This document shows, in pieces, positions 1 through 6,893 of a DNA stretch of 8,364 bases (positions are counted from its first letter, which is position 1; every line of letters begins with the position of its first letter). The stretch covers positions 1 through 8,364 of the forward strand of contig JAIRUL010000039.1 in assembly GCA_031254445.1 (NCBI GenBank), written 5' to 3'. The translations under genes were made by a program, and so were the position numbers. Source of the DNA: Chitinispirillales bacterium. Lineage in GTDB: Bacteria; Fibrobacterota; Chitinivibrionia; Chitinivibrionales; Chitinispirillaceae. The notes beneath the pieces were generated by a model. That model was given only the letters and a program-made list of their open reading frames with translations. It searched no databases and was not told where the DNA came from.

Positions 1-110
1 CTTTGACTTTGTGTGGCGGCTCTGCGCCACACGTTATGAAGCCGTAGGCTTCGTCTGAAAAAGATTTAAAGAAATTGACTTTTATAGGCTTCGTCTGAAA
101 AAGATTTAAA
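1..110 (+). repeat. Dispersed extragenic repeat, copy A: two hairpins plus tandem tail
   Basis: This is the first of three copies in the window. It opens with ctttgacttt, then hairpin 1 (GTGTGGCG at 11-18, CGCCACAC at 25-32, six-base loop), a five-base linker gttat, and hairpin 2 (GAAGCC at 38-43, GGCTTC at 47-52, three-base loop). A 26-base segment starting taggcttcgtctgaaaaag occurs at 45-70 and again, identical, at 85-110, giving a 40-bp tandem period. Neither hairpin is followed by a T-run, so this is not an intrinsic terminator. It contains no gene and sits just upstream of the V-ATPase operon. By design it resembles REP/BIME or MITE-like elements, but I do not recognise the family. The copy may extend left of the window. 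Confidence 0.85.
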
Positions 111-186
111 AGATTTTGAATTAAATGTTTTAAAGATTTTAACGGCATTAAGCATACTGAAAATAAAAAACGGAGGAAAACAGACA
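111..186 (+). promoter_or_regulatory. atpA leader and ribosome binding site, promoter unclear
   Basis: This is AT-rich DNA between repeat copy A and atpA. A good Shine-Dalgarno GGAGG lies at 172-176, ten bases before the ATG at 187, and fixes the atpA start. CATACT at 153-158 could be a -10 box, with only a poor -35 (TTAAAG at 130-135) at 17-bp spacing. No convincing promoter is visible, so transcription may enter from genes upstream of the window. The stretch repeats the words ttaaagatttt and gattttgaa, as if the tail of the repeat decays into it. Confidence 0.4.
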
Positions 187-1968
187 ATGAGCACCAAGGG
201 AAAGGTGACCGGTATCGTAGCTAACTTGGTCACAATCGAGGTTGACGGCCCGGTTGCCCAGAACGAGATTTGTTACATCGATCTCAAGGGCACCAATCTG
301 ATGGCCGAGGTGATCAAGATCGGCGGGAAGAACGCCTACGTGCAGGTGTTCGAGAGCACGCGCGGGCTTTACGTCGGGTGTACGGCAGAGTTTACCGGGC
401 ACATGCTTGAGGTGACGCTCGGCCCTGGGATGCTGTCCAAGAACTACGACGGGCTGCAGAACGACCTTGACGCCATGAAGGGCGTTTTCCTGAAGCGCGG
501 CGAGTACACGCCGGCGCTCGACGATGCCAAGAAGTGGCATTTCACCCCCATCGCCAAGGCGGGGCAAACGGTGTCGGCCTCCGACTGGCTCGGCAGGGTC
601 AAAGAGGGGTGGATAGACCACAAGATAATGGTGCCGTTCAGCTTTGGCGGGAGCTACACCGTCAAGAGCGTTGTCTCCGAGGGCGATTACGCGGTTAAGG
701 ACACGATAGCGGTGCTGACCGATTCTGCGGGCGTTGAACACAGCGTAACGATGTCGATGAAGTGGCCGGTGAAGGTCGAGGTGAAGGGCTACAAGAGCAA
801 GCCCCGCCCGTTCAAGGTCATGGAGACGGGCGTGCGCATCATCGACACGCTGAACCCGATAACGGAGGGCGGCACGGGCTTTATCCCGGGGCCTTTCGGC
901 TGCGGCAAGACGGTTCTCCAGCACGCGCTTTCCAAGTACGCCGAGGCCGACCTGATTATCGTCGTGGCCTGCGGCGAGCGCGCCAACGAAGTCGTGGAAA
1001 TCTTCACGGAGTTCCCGGAGCTCGACGACCCGCGCACGGGGCGCAAGCTCATCGAGCGCATGATTATCATATGCAATACGTCTAACATGCCCGTCGCCGC
1101 CCGCGAGGCCAGCGTTTACACGGGGATGACGATCGCGGAGTACTACCGCATGATGGGGCTCAAGGTTCTGCTCCTCGCCGACTCGACGTCGCGCTGGGCG
1201 CAGGCGCTGCGCGAGATGTCCAACCGCATGGAAGAGCTCCCCGGCCCCGACGCTTTCCCGATGGACCTTCCGGCCGTCATCGCGACATTCTACTCGCGCT
1301 CGGGCTTCACCTACCTGAACAACGGCGAGAGCGGCTCAATCACTTTCATCGGGACGGTCAGCCCCGCCGGCGGCAACCTCAAGGAGCCGGTTACGGAGTC
1401 TACGAAGAAGGCGGCGCGTTGCTTCTACGCGCTGTCGCAGACGCGCGCCGACTCGAAGCGCTACCCTGCGGTCGACCCCATCGACAGCTATTCCAAGTAC
1501 CTTGAGTACGCGGAGGTCATCGAGTCGCTTGACAAGACGGTGGAGCCCGGGTGGGTGTCCAAGGTCGTGCTCTTAAAGGACATCCTCTTGCGCGGCAAGG
1601 AAGCGCGCGACCAGATAAACATTCTGGGCGACGACGGCGTGCCGCTCGATTACCACATTATTTACAACAAGTCTGAGGTTATAGACTTTGTGATACTCCA
1701 GCAGGACGCATTCGACAAGATTGACGCGTCTACGCCCCTCAAGCGCCAGCAGTACGTGGTGAACATCGTGCTCGGCATCTGCCACGCCAAGTACAACTTC
1801 GACGGTTTTGAGGAGATAGGCATCTACTTCAAGCGGGCGATAAACCTGCTGCGCCAGATGAACTATTTGGAGTTTAAGAGCGATAAATTCAACGAACTCG
1901 AAAAGCAGCTGAACACGCTGCTCTCCGAGAGGATTTCGGAACCCTTGGCCCAATCCGCACAGGCGTGA
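187..1968 (+). CDS. atpA: V-type ATP synthase subunit A (catalytic)
   Basis: This is the catalytic A subunit of a V/A-type rotary ATPase; three copies alternate with B in the soluble head and hydrolyse or make ATP. At 593 residues it has normal family length. The N-terminal barrel (about 1-75) starts with the typical KGKVTGIVANLVTIEV. The bulge domain unique to A subunits covers roughly 110-200. The P-loop GPFGCGKT is at 235-242, the catalytic glutamate lies in GER at 263-265 (E264), Walker B ends in LLLADSTSRW around D332, and the ATPase alpha/beta signature PAVDPIDSYS is at 427-436. The C-terminal helical domain follows to residue 593. The start is supported by GGAGG ten bases upstream. It is the first operon gene in the window; in related operons atpE and a DUF2764 gene precede it, and neither is seen here. 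It is followed after 17 nt by atpB. Identification is secure. Confidence 0.97.
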   Translation: MSTKGKVTGIVANLVTIEVDGPVAQNEICYIDLKGTNLMAEVIKIGGKNAYVQVFESTRGLYVGCTAEFTGHMLEVTLGPGMLSKNYDGLQNDLDAMKGVFLKRGEYTPALDDAKKWHFTPIAKAGQTVSASDWLGRVKEGWIDHKIMVPFSFGGSYTVKSVVSEGDYAVKDTIAVLTDSAGVEHSVTMSMKWPVKVEVKGYKSKPRPFKVMETGVRIIDTLNPITEGGTGFIPGPFGCGKTVLQHALSKYAEADLIIVVACGERANEVVEIFTEFPELDDPRTGRKLIERMIIICNTSNMPVAAREASVYTGMTIAEYYRMMGLKVLLLADSTSRWAQALREMSNRMEELPGPDAFPMDLPAVIATFYSRSGFTYLNNGESGSITFIGTVSPAGGNLKEPVTESTKKAARCFYALSQTRADSKRYPAVDPIDSYSKYLEYAEVIESLDKTVEPGWVSKVVLLKDILLRGKEARDQINILGDDGVPLDYHIIYNKSEVIDFVILQQDAFDKIDASTPLKRQQYVVNIVLGICHAKYNFDGFEEIGIYFKRAINLLRQMNYLEFKSDKFNELEKQLNTLLSERISEPLAQSAQA

Positions 1969-1985
1969 CGCGAGGAGAATAACGG

Positions 1986-3320
1986 ATGAACACGAAAGCG
2001 TTTCAGAAAATTTACACTCACATCGAGAATGTGACGAAAGCCACCTGCACGGTTCACGCCGACGGCGTGGCCAACGACGAGATGGCCACGGTGGCCGGGC
2101 GCCCGGCGCAGGTTGTGAAGATTGTCGGCGACCGCGTGACGCTTCAGATTTTCCCCGGCACGCAGGGCATCGCCACGAACGCCGAGGTGGTCTTTCTTGG
2201 CCGCCCGCCAATGCTAAAGGTATCGGACGAGCTTAAAGGGCGCTTCTTCAACGCCTACGGCGACCCGATAGACGGCGGCCCCGAGATCGAGGGCAAGGAG
2301 GTGGAAATCGGCGGCCCCTCGGTGAACCCCGTGCGGCGCAAGCAGCCCTCCGAGCTAATCGCGACGGGCATTGCGGGCATCGACCTGAACAACACGCTCG
2401 TTACCGGCCAGAAGATCCCGTTCTTCGCCGACCCCGACCAGCCCTACAACGTGGTTATGGCCGACGTGGCCCTCCGCGCCAAGGCCGACCTCATCATCTT
2501 GGGCGGCATGGGCATGTCGAACGACGACTACCTATACTATAAGACGCTCTTCGACAACGCCGGCGCGCTAGACCGCATCACCGCGTTCGTCAACACGACG
2601 GACAACCCGCCCGTCGAACGCTTGCTCGTCCCCGACATGTGCCTGACCACTGCGGAGCACTTCGCGGTCGAGCAGAAGATGAAGGTGCTCGTGCTCTTAA
2701 CCGACATGACGCTCTTCGCCGACGCCCTCTCCATCGTGTCGAACCGCATGGACCAAATCCCCTCTAAGGACAGCATGCCCGGTTCGCTCTACAGCGACCT
2801 CGCTCGCATATACGAGAAGGCCGTGCAGTTCCCCGACGGCGGCTCCATCACGATTATCGCGGTAACGACCCTCTCCGGCGGCGACATCACGCACGCCATC
2901 CCCGACAACACGGGGTACATCACCGAGGGCCAGCTCTATCTGCGCCGCGACACCGACGTCGCCAAGGTCATCATCGACCCCTTCCGAAGCCTGTCGCGTT
3001 TGAAGCAGCTCGTTATCGGAAAGAAGACGAGGAAAGACCACCCGCAGGTCATGAACACCGCCATCCGCCTCTTTGCCGACGCCGCCGGCGCGAAGACGAA
3101 GCTGGAAAACGGTTTCGACCTAACGGAATACGACAAGCGCGCGCTGCAATTCGCGAAAGAGTACTCGCGCGAGCTTCTTGCGATAGACATCAACATTGAA
3201 ATCGACACGATGCTAGACACCGCGTGGAAGTTCTTCGGCAAGTACTTCACGCAGGACGAGGTCGGCATCAAGAAAGAGCTGATGGATCAGTACTGGAATG
3301 AGTCGGCGAAGGCGAGTTAG
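1986..3320 (+). CDS. atpB: V-type ATP synthase subunit B (non-catalytic)
   Basis: This is the regulatory B subunit, which alternates with A in the A3B3 head. Its 444 residues match the family. It has the alpha/beta ATPase fold, but the P-loop is degenerate: the segment GQKIPFFADPDQPYN (141-155) replaces a Walker A motif, as expected for a non-catalytic subunit. DPFRSLSRLKQ (331-341) carries the conserved arginine (R338) that reaches into the neighbouring catalytic site. TEGQLYLRRDTD (313-324) and IPSKDSMPGSLYSDLA (258-273) are further family blocks. The short TEGQ-to-SLSRL interval is typical of the bacterial V-ATPase branch. The ATG is preceded by GAGGAG at 1972-1977, eight bases away. It lies 17 nt after atpA and is separated from atpD by a 99-nt gap containing a hairpin. 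Identification is secure. Confidence 0.97.
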   Translation: MNTKAFQKIYTHIENVTKATCTVHADGVANDEMATVAGRPAQVVKIVGDRVTLQIFPGTQGIATNAEVVFLGRPPMLKVSDELKGRFFNAYGDPIDGGPEIEGKEVEIGGPSVNPVRRKQPSELIATGIAGIDLNNTLVTGQKIPFFADPDQPYNVVMADVALRAKADLIILGGMGMSNDDYLYYKTLFDNAGALDRITAFVNTTDNPPVERLLVPDMCLTTAEHFAVEQKMKVLVLLTDMTLFADALSIVSNRMDQIPSKDSMPGSLYSDLARIYEKAVQFPDGGSITIIAVTTLSGGDITHAIPDNTGYITEGQLYLRRDTDVAKVIIDPFRSLSRLKQLVIGKKTRKDHPQVMNTAIRLFADAAGAKTKLENGFDLTEYDKRALQFAKEYSRELLAIDINIEIDTMLDTAWKFFGKYFTQDEVGIKKELMDQYWNESAKAS

Positions 3321-3381
3321 GCAGCGCAAAGGATGTATCCGTAGGGCGGTATGATTTTGGGGTTGGATGGTGGCATTGCGC

Positions 3382-3404
3382 TTATCCGCAGCGTTTGCGG
3401 GTAA
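3382..3404 (+). promoter_or_regulatory. Intercistronic hairpin between atpB and atpD
   Basis: TTATCCGCA (3382-3390) pairs with TGCGGGTAA (3396-3404) over nine base pairs, one a T-G wobble, with a five-base loop GCGTT. It stands just before the atpD ribosome binding region (ggacgggag, 3407-3415), in the only long gap inside the operon. There is no following T-run, so termination is unlikely. An mRNA-processing, stability or translation-control element that sets D below A and B would fit the stoichiometry of the enzyme, but that is inference. Confidence 0.5.
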
Positions 3405-3419
3405 TGGACGGGAGAAAAA

Positions 3420-4019
3420 ATGGCGATAAAGTTTCAATACAACAAGACGTATCTCCAGCAGCTCAACCGCGAGCTGAAGGTTAGGGAGAATGCCCTCCCG
3501 ACCCTCGTCGCGAAAGAGTCCGCGCTGCGCGTCGAGGTCAAGAAGGCCAAGGAGCAGGCGCACGAGCTTGAGGCCCGCATCGCGAAAGAGCGCGAGGCGT
3601 TGGCGTCGGCGAACTGCCTATGGACGGAGATGCCGGAGGGGCTTGTGAAAATCGACAAGCTCTCCGTTACCGTCAAGAAGATCGCCGGCGTGAAGACCCC
3701 GGTCTTAGACCACGCCTCTTTCAACATCGCGCGCTACAGCCTCGCTACGAAGGCCGCTTGGATCCCCGAGGGCGTCGAGATTCTAAAGAATATCGCGGAG
3801 CTGAAAATCAGCCTAGAGCTTGCCAAGAAGAAGGTGTCGATTTTGGAGTACGCGCGCAAGAAGACTACGCAGAAGGTCAACCTATACGAAAAGGTTCAGA
3901 TCCCCGAGTACAAGGAGGCCGTCCGCAAAATCAAGCGGTTCATGGAGGACGAGGACAATTTGGCTAAGTCGTCCCAGAAGATTCTAAAGGTAAAGATAGC
4001 AGCGGAGGCGGCCGCATGA
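3420..4019 (+). CDS. atpD: V-type ATP synthase subunit D (central rotor shaft)
   Basis: This is the D subunit, a long antiparallel coiled coil that forms the rotating shaft inside the A3B3 head, equivalent to gamma of F-type enzymes. It has 199 residues, slightly short of the usual 200-215. The N-terminal helix begins around residue 5 (YNKTYLQQLNREL) and runs as a charged heptad-rich helix to about 65. The middle (about 70-115) is less helical. The C-terminal helix (about 116-195) contains the family block KTTQKVNLYEKVQIPEYKEA (148-167), followed by IRK-like and EDEDNLAKS stretches. The start is backed by GGGAG at 3410-3414. Its stop overlaps the atpI start (ATGA), which indicates translational coupling. 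It ends in an Ala-rich tail (AAEAAA). Identification is secure from the C-terminal block and operon position. Confidence 0.94.
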   Translation: MAIKFQYNKTYLQQLNRELKVRENALPTLVAKESALRVEVKKAKEQAHELEARIAKEREALASANCLWTEMPEGLVKIDKLSVTVKKIAGVKTPVLDHASFNIARYSLATKAAWIPEGVEILKNIAELKISLELAKKKVSILEYARKKTTQKVNLYEKVQIPEYKEAVRKIKRFMEDEDNLAKSSQKILKVKIAAEAAA

Positions 4020-5956
4020 TAGTCAAAATGAGAAAAATGGATCTCTTGCTCTACCATCGCGAGCAGGAGAGGTTTCTTGAGGAGCTTAGGAATCTGGGCG
4101 TGGTGCACATCACGGCCGAGCAGCCGATAGAGGCCGTGGCCACGCAGGAGCAGAGCGCAAACGCCGCGCGCGCCCAGCGGATCGTCGCCGCGCTTATCGG
4201 GCTGCAGAAGCAATTAGGCGTTGCCGCGCCGCCGAGCGCGCTCACAACCGCAGTCCCCGAGGCGCTCGCCAACTACGAAGCGTGCGAGGCGCGCCGCGAC
4301 AGGATTGAGCAGGAGATTGCGGCGGTTAAAAAGGACATAAGCGCGCTCGCCCCGTGGGGCAACTTCGACCCTAGCGCCGTAAAGCGCTTGGCCGAGTCTG
4401 GCGTTGCAATCAAGTTTTACGCCGTGCCGCAGAAGAAATTCGGGCAGGTTGACAAATCGAAATACAATATGGAAATCATCGCCGAACGCGAGGGCTTCGT
4501 TTTCTTTGCGGTCGTCTTTAAAGGCGAGGCTGAGGAGGTCGCTGGCGCAGACGAGGTGCGCTTGCCCGACGCGAGCATAAGCTCCCTGACCGCGAAGGTC
4601 GCCGCGCTTGAGGCCGAGGGCAAAGAGGTCGCGGCGAAGATAGAAAAGATGATCGGCGCCGTGCCGGCCATGAAAGAGTATTGCGCGAAGCAGTTAGACT
4701 GCGTCAAGTTTGAAGAGGCGCGCCTGTCGATGGAATCTGCCGCGAACGGCAAGATACTGAAGCTCTCCGGCTGGGTTCCGCGCTCGAACGAGGCGAACCT
4801 CGCGAAGTTTTTGGACGGCTATCCGGCCTATGTGGAGTTCCGCGACCCGTCGCCCGACGACAACGTGCCGGTGAAACTCAAAAACGACAATTTCAGCAGG
4901 CTGTACGAGCCGGTTTTGAAGCTCTATTCGCTTCCGTCATACAGGGGCATGGACATGGCGCCGTTCGCCGCGCCGTTCTTCACGGTCTTCTACGGGCTTT
5001 GCCTCGGCGACTCCGGCTACGGGCTCTTGTTTTTGATAATCTCTCTTCTCGGGCTGCAGCTAGCCGGCAAAAAGATGAAGGGGTTCATGTACCTCGGCCT
5101 AATGTTCGGCATAACCGCGATAATCGCGGGGACGCTGACGGATTCGTGCTGCGGGGTAGAGCTGATGAAAAAACTCTTCTGCACGGTTGACGCGAACGGC
5201 GCGATAATCGAGCAAAGCCGCTGGTACGGGATACTCGCCCCGTTCGCATCGTTCGAGCGCAACGGCGGCACGGTCTTTCCGGCAATGAGTTTCGCGATGG
5301 TCATGGGCTTCATACAGGTCTTCACGGGAATGAGCATCAGATCCTATATGCAGATGAGGGACGGCGGTTTTTGGGCGGGCCTTGTGCCGATAGCGCAGAT
5401 GTTCATGGCGCTCGGCGCGGTTGTTACGGGGACGCACCACCCCGAATTCCTGAACCTCAGGATGAACGAGTTCGCCGCCGGCCCGCTTGAGGTCGGGGCA
5501 TGGCTTAACCTTATCCCCGCCAACGTGGCGCAGGGCTTTGTGTTCGGCGGGCTTGCCGTGTTGCTCCTATTCAACAACATAAACAAGACAATATTCATCC
5601 GCCCGCTCATGGGCCTATGGATTCTCTACAACTACGCGTTCGGCCTCTTGTCGAACATCCTCTCCTACCTGCGTCTCTTCGCGCTGGGCCTAGCGGGCGG
5701 GCTCCTCGCCAACGCGATGAACTATATCGCGTTCATGATTATCAAGGACGCCGACGGCAATATCAATATGCTCTCGATAGGCATGGTAGGGACGGTGATC
5801 GTGCTCCTAGCGGGCCACGGGCTCAACATAGTGTTTTCGGGCTTGGGCGCGTTTATACACTCGTTGCGCCTAACGTTTGTCGAGTTTTACGGCGTGGTAG
5901 ATTTTCAGGGCAACGGCAAGCCGTACACGCCGTTTGCAAAGGTAGACAATAAATAA
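4016..5956 (+). CDS. atpI: V-type ATP synthase subunit I (membrane stator, a-subunit)
   Basis: This is the membrane stator subunit, homologous to yeast Vph1, that provides the ion half-channels next to the K ring. It has 646 residues, a usual length. Residues 1-310 form the cytoplasmic arm: an alpha/beta start (MRKMDLLLYHREQERFLEEL), coiled coils around 83-110 and 190-245, and the SGWVP block at 251-255. Residues 311-625 are mostly membrane helices (about 317-348, 356-376, 422-440, 452-472, 503-521, 530-568, 586-612). The motif GDSGYG is at 331-336. The essential arginine is R553 in LSNILSYLRLFALGLAGGLL, matching yeast R735. HSLRLTFVEFY at 615-625 is the usual last-helix signature. The start codon lies in the ATGA overlap with atpD, with GGAGG at 4004-4008 seven bases upstream. 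Identification is secure. Confidence 0.97.
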   Translation: MIVKMRKMDLLLYHREQERFLEELRNLGVVHITAEQPIEAVATQEQSANAARAQRIVAALIGLQKQLGVAAPPSALTTAVPEALANYEACEARRDRIEQEIAAVKKDISALAPWGNFDPSAVKRLAESGVAIKFYAVPQKKFGQVDKSKYNMEIIAEREGFVFFAVVFKGEAEEVAGADEVRLPDASISSLTAKVAALEAEGKEVAAKIEKMIGAVPAMKEYCAKQLDCVKFEEARLSMESAANGKILKLSGWVPRSNEANLAKFLDGYPAYVEFRDPSPDDNVPVKLKNDNFSRLYEPVLKLYSLPSYRGMDMAPFAAPFFTVFYGLCLGDSGYGLLFLIISLLGLQLAGKKMKGFMYLGLMFGITAIIAGTLTDSCCGVELMKKLFCTVDANGAIIEQSRWYGILAPFASFERNGGTVFPAMSFAMVMGFIQVFTGMSIRSYMQMRDGGFWAGLVPIAQMFMALGAVVTGTHHPEFLNLRMNEFAAGPLEVGAWLNLIPANVAQGFVFGGLAVLLLFNNINKTIFIRPLMGLWILYNYAFGLLSNILSYLRLFALGLAGGLLANAMNYIAFMIIKDADGNINMLSIGMVGTVIVLLAGHGLNIVFSGLGAFIHSLRLTFVEFYGVVDFQGNGKPYTPFAKVDNK

Positions 5957-5993
5957 TCGTAACCATTAAAATACACACGTAGGAGGATTTACG

Positions 5994-6461
5994 ATGGCTT
6001 CTTTACCTTCAGTACTTGCATTCATTGGGATGGGCCTAATGTGCGGCGGCGCCGGCGCTGCTTCTGCTATCGGTCTTGGTATCAGCGGGCAGTCGGTGAT
6101 CGGCATGATGAAGAAGAAACCGGACCTGTTCGGAACCGGTCTCGTCCTTTCGGCGCTCCCCGCGTCGCAGGGTCTCTACGGATTCGTGGCGTTCATCATG
6201 TACAACGGCGCGATCACCACAATCGGAGCGGAAGGCCTCTCGGTCTTCCACGGCTCGGTAGCGCTCGCTTCCGGCATAATGGTGGCCGCGAGCTGCTTAG
6301 CGTCCGCAATCCTTCAGGGTAAGATCTGCGCCACCGGTATGGCCGCGATGGCCGACGGCCACAACGTCTTCGGCCAGGCGATGATCCTGACGGTCTCCTC
6401 GGAGCTCTACGCCATCCTTTCGCTCGTCGCCTCGATCATCATGCTGAGCTTCATGAAGTAA
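5994..6461 (+). CDS. atpK: V-type ATP synthase subunit K (ion-binding ring, probably Na+)
   Basis: This is the proteolipid K subunit that forms the rotating membrane ring. It has 155 residues and four hydrophobic helices in two related hairpins (about 5-32, 46-72, 84-118, 127-153), the duplicated 16-kDa type. The carboxylate is E137 in SSELYAIL of the fourth helix; the first hairpin has Q59 at the matching place, so there is one carboxylate per two hairpins. The residues that bind Na+ in the Enterococcus hirae K ring (L61, T64, Q65, Q110, E139) correspond here to L55, S58, Q59, Q108 and E137, in LPASQG and ILQGK. This points to Na+ coupling; it is inferred by eye from family knowledge. A perfect AGGAGG at 5981-5986 lies seven bases before the ATG, suiting a highly translated ring subunit. 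It is the last operon gene, 37 nt after atpI. Confidence 0.95.
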   Translation: MASLPSVLAFIGMGLMCGGAGAASAIGLGISGQSVIGMMKKKPDLFGTGLVLSALPASQGLYGFVAFIMYNGAITTIGAEGLSVFHGSVALASGIMVAASCLASAILQGKICATGMAAMADGHNVFGQAMILTVSSELYAILSLVASIIMLSFMK

Positions 6462-6536
6462 TTTGCCGGCGCGCGCCTAGAAGAGCCGCGCCTGCAAGCT
6501 AAACTTCATCAGCCGGTTTTGATGGCATCGCAGTGA

Positions 6537-6563
6537 TTGACAGAGCAGGATAGCGACTATACC
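6537..6563 (+). promoter_or_regulatory. Weak promoter candidate after atpK
   Basis: A perfect TTGACA (6537-6542) is followed after 15 bp by TATACC (6558-6563). The spacing is shorter than the ideal 17. It would start transcription just before the GC-rich hairpin at 6565-6593, and no ORF follows. It is the only other notable signal in the 6462-6610 interval apart from that hairpin and GC-rich partial palindromes near 6464-6490. Confidence 0.25.
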
Positions 6564-6564
6564 G

Positions 6565-6593
6565 CGCGCCCCTACGCTAGACGGTGGGGCGCG
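6565..6593 (+). terminator. GC-rich hairpin, possible end of the V-ATPase transcript
   Basis: CGCGCCCC (6565-6572) and GGGGCGCG (6586-6593) form a perfect eight-bp stem around a 13-base loop. An alternative pairing CTACGC/GCGTAG uses loop and flank. No immediate T-run follows; the nearest T-rich bases are the cttttaaaaatctttt of 6609-6624. It is the best candidate for the operon end, but a weak one: a transcript-end-protecting hairpin or Rho-dependent termination is equally possible. Confidence 0.35.
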
Positions 6594-6610
6594 TAGTAAC
6601 TACCACATCT

Positions 6611-6681
6611 TTTAAAAATCTTTTCCAGACGAAGCCTACGGCTTCATAACGTGTGGCGCAGAGCCGCCACACAAAGTCAAC
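6611..6681 (-). repeat. Dispersed extragenic repeat, copy B (inverted)
   Basis: This is the reverse complement of copy A. Read on the minus strand it gives gttgacttt, hairpin 1 (plus-strand arms 6651-6658 and 6665-6672, the same six-base loop as copy A), linker gttat, hairpin 2 (arms 6631-6636 and 6640-6645), then gtctggaaaag and an A/T-rich tail. The core is nearly identical to copy A apart from gtctgg for gtctga. It lacks the second 40-bp tail unit. Together with copy A it brackets the V-ATPase operon in inverted orientation. It also faces copy C, 40-50 bp away, as a large inverted repeat. Confidence 0.85.
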
Positions 6682-6705
6682 GTCAACACCAACATCAACG
6701 TCAAA
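6676..6705. repeat. Hexanucleotide microsatellite between repeat copies
   Basis: Five consecutive hexamers of the form (g/a)(t/c)caac: gtcaac, gtcaac, accaac, atcaac, gtcaaa. It directly abuts copy B and overlaps its first bases. The sister copies start with tttgac words at the same place, so the hexamers seem to be a slipped expansion of the repeat edge. No coding role is seen. Confidence 0.6.
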
Positions 6706-6721
6706 ACCATCCACCCTGCCG

Positions 6722-6850
6722 CCTTTGACTTTGTGTGGCGGCTTTAGCCGCCACACGTTATGAAGCCGTAGGCTTCGTCTGAAAAAGAATTTAAAAAGAC
6801 TTTGACTTTAGGCTTCGTCTGAAAAAGATTTAAAAAAGACTTTGGCTTTA
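6722..6850 (+). repeat. Dispersed extragenic repeat, copy C
   Basis: This copy has the same orientation and plan as copy A: ctttgacttt, hairpin 1, gttat, hairpin 2 (GAAGCC 6762-6767, GGCTTC 6771-6776), and the 26-base tail unit twice with 40-bp period (first unit with one extra A at 6769-6795, second at 6809-6834). Hairpin 1 differs from copies A and B: here GTGTGGCGGC (6733-6742) pairs with GCCGCCACAC (6747-6756) over ten bp with loop TTTA, against eight bp and a six-base loop in A and B. The top has changed but pairing is kept, which suggests selection on the structure or a different founder. The tail runs to within ten bases of the mntA promoter. Confidence 0.85.
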
Positions 6851-6858
6851 TATAGCCC

Positions 6859-6887
6859 TTGACAGCGGCGGCGCGGAATGCTATTTT
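6859..6887 (+). promoter_or_regulatory. Strong sigma-70-type promoter for the mntA-hepT leader
   Basis: A perfect -35 TTGACA (6859-6864) is followed after exactly 17 bp by TATTTT (6882-6887), with an extended -10 TG at 6879-6880. The predicted transcription start, about seven bases after the -10, is near 6894, which is also the A of an ATG. It lies immediately after repeat copy C and about 150 bp before mntA. It is the best promoter in the window. Confidence 0.8.
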
Positions 6888-6893
6888 TATTGT

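Noticed and set aside
1..110. Repeat copy A as CRISPR or as an intrinsic terminator
   Set aside because: There are only two tail units at 40-bp period with no unique spacers of regular size, and no T-run follows either hairpin.
148..924. 258-codon open frame on the minus strand over atpA
   Set aside because: It is antisense to a secure gene, is rich in Arg, His and Leu as expected from shadow translation of GC-rich DNA, and has no domain.
1573..2211. 212-codon minus-strand frame across the atpA/atpB junction
   Set aside because: It is a shadow of two well-identified genes with low-complexity Arg/Ser/Pro composition and no ribosome binding site.
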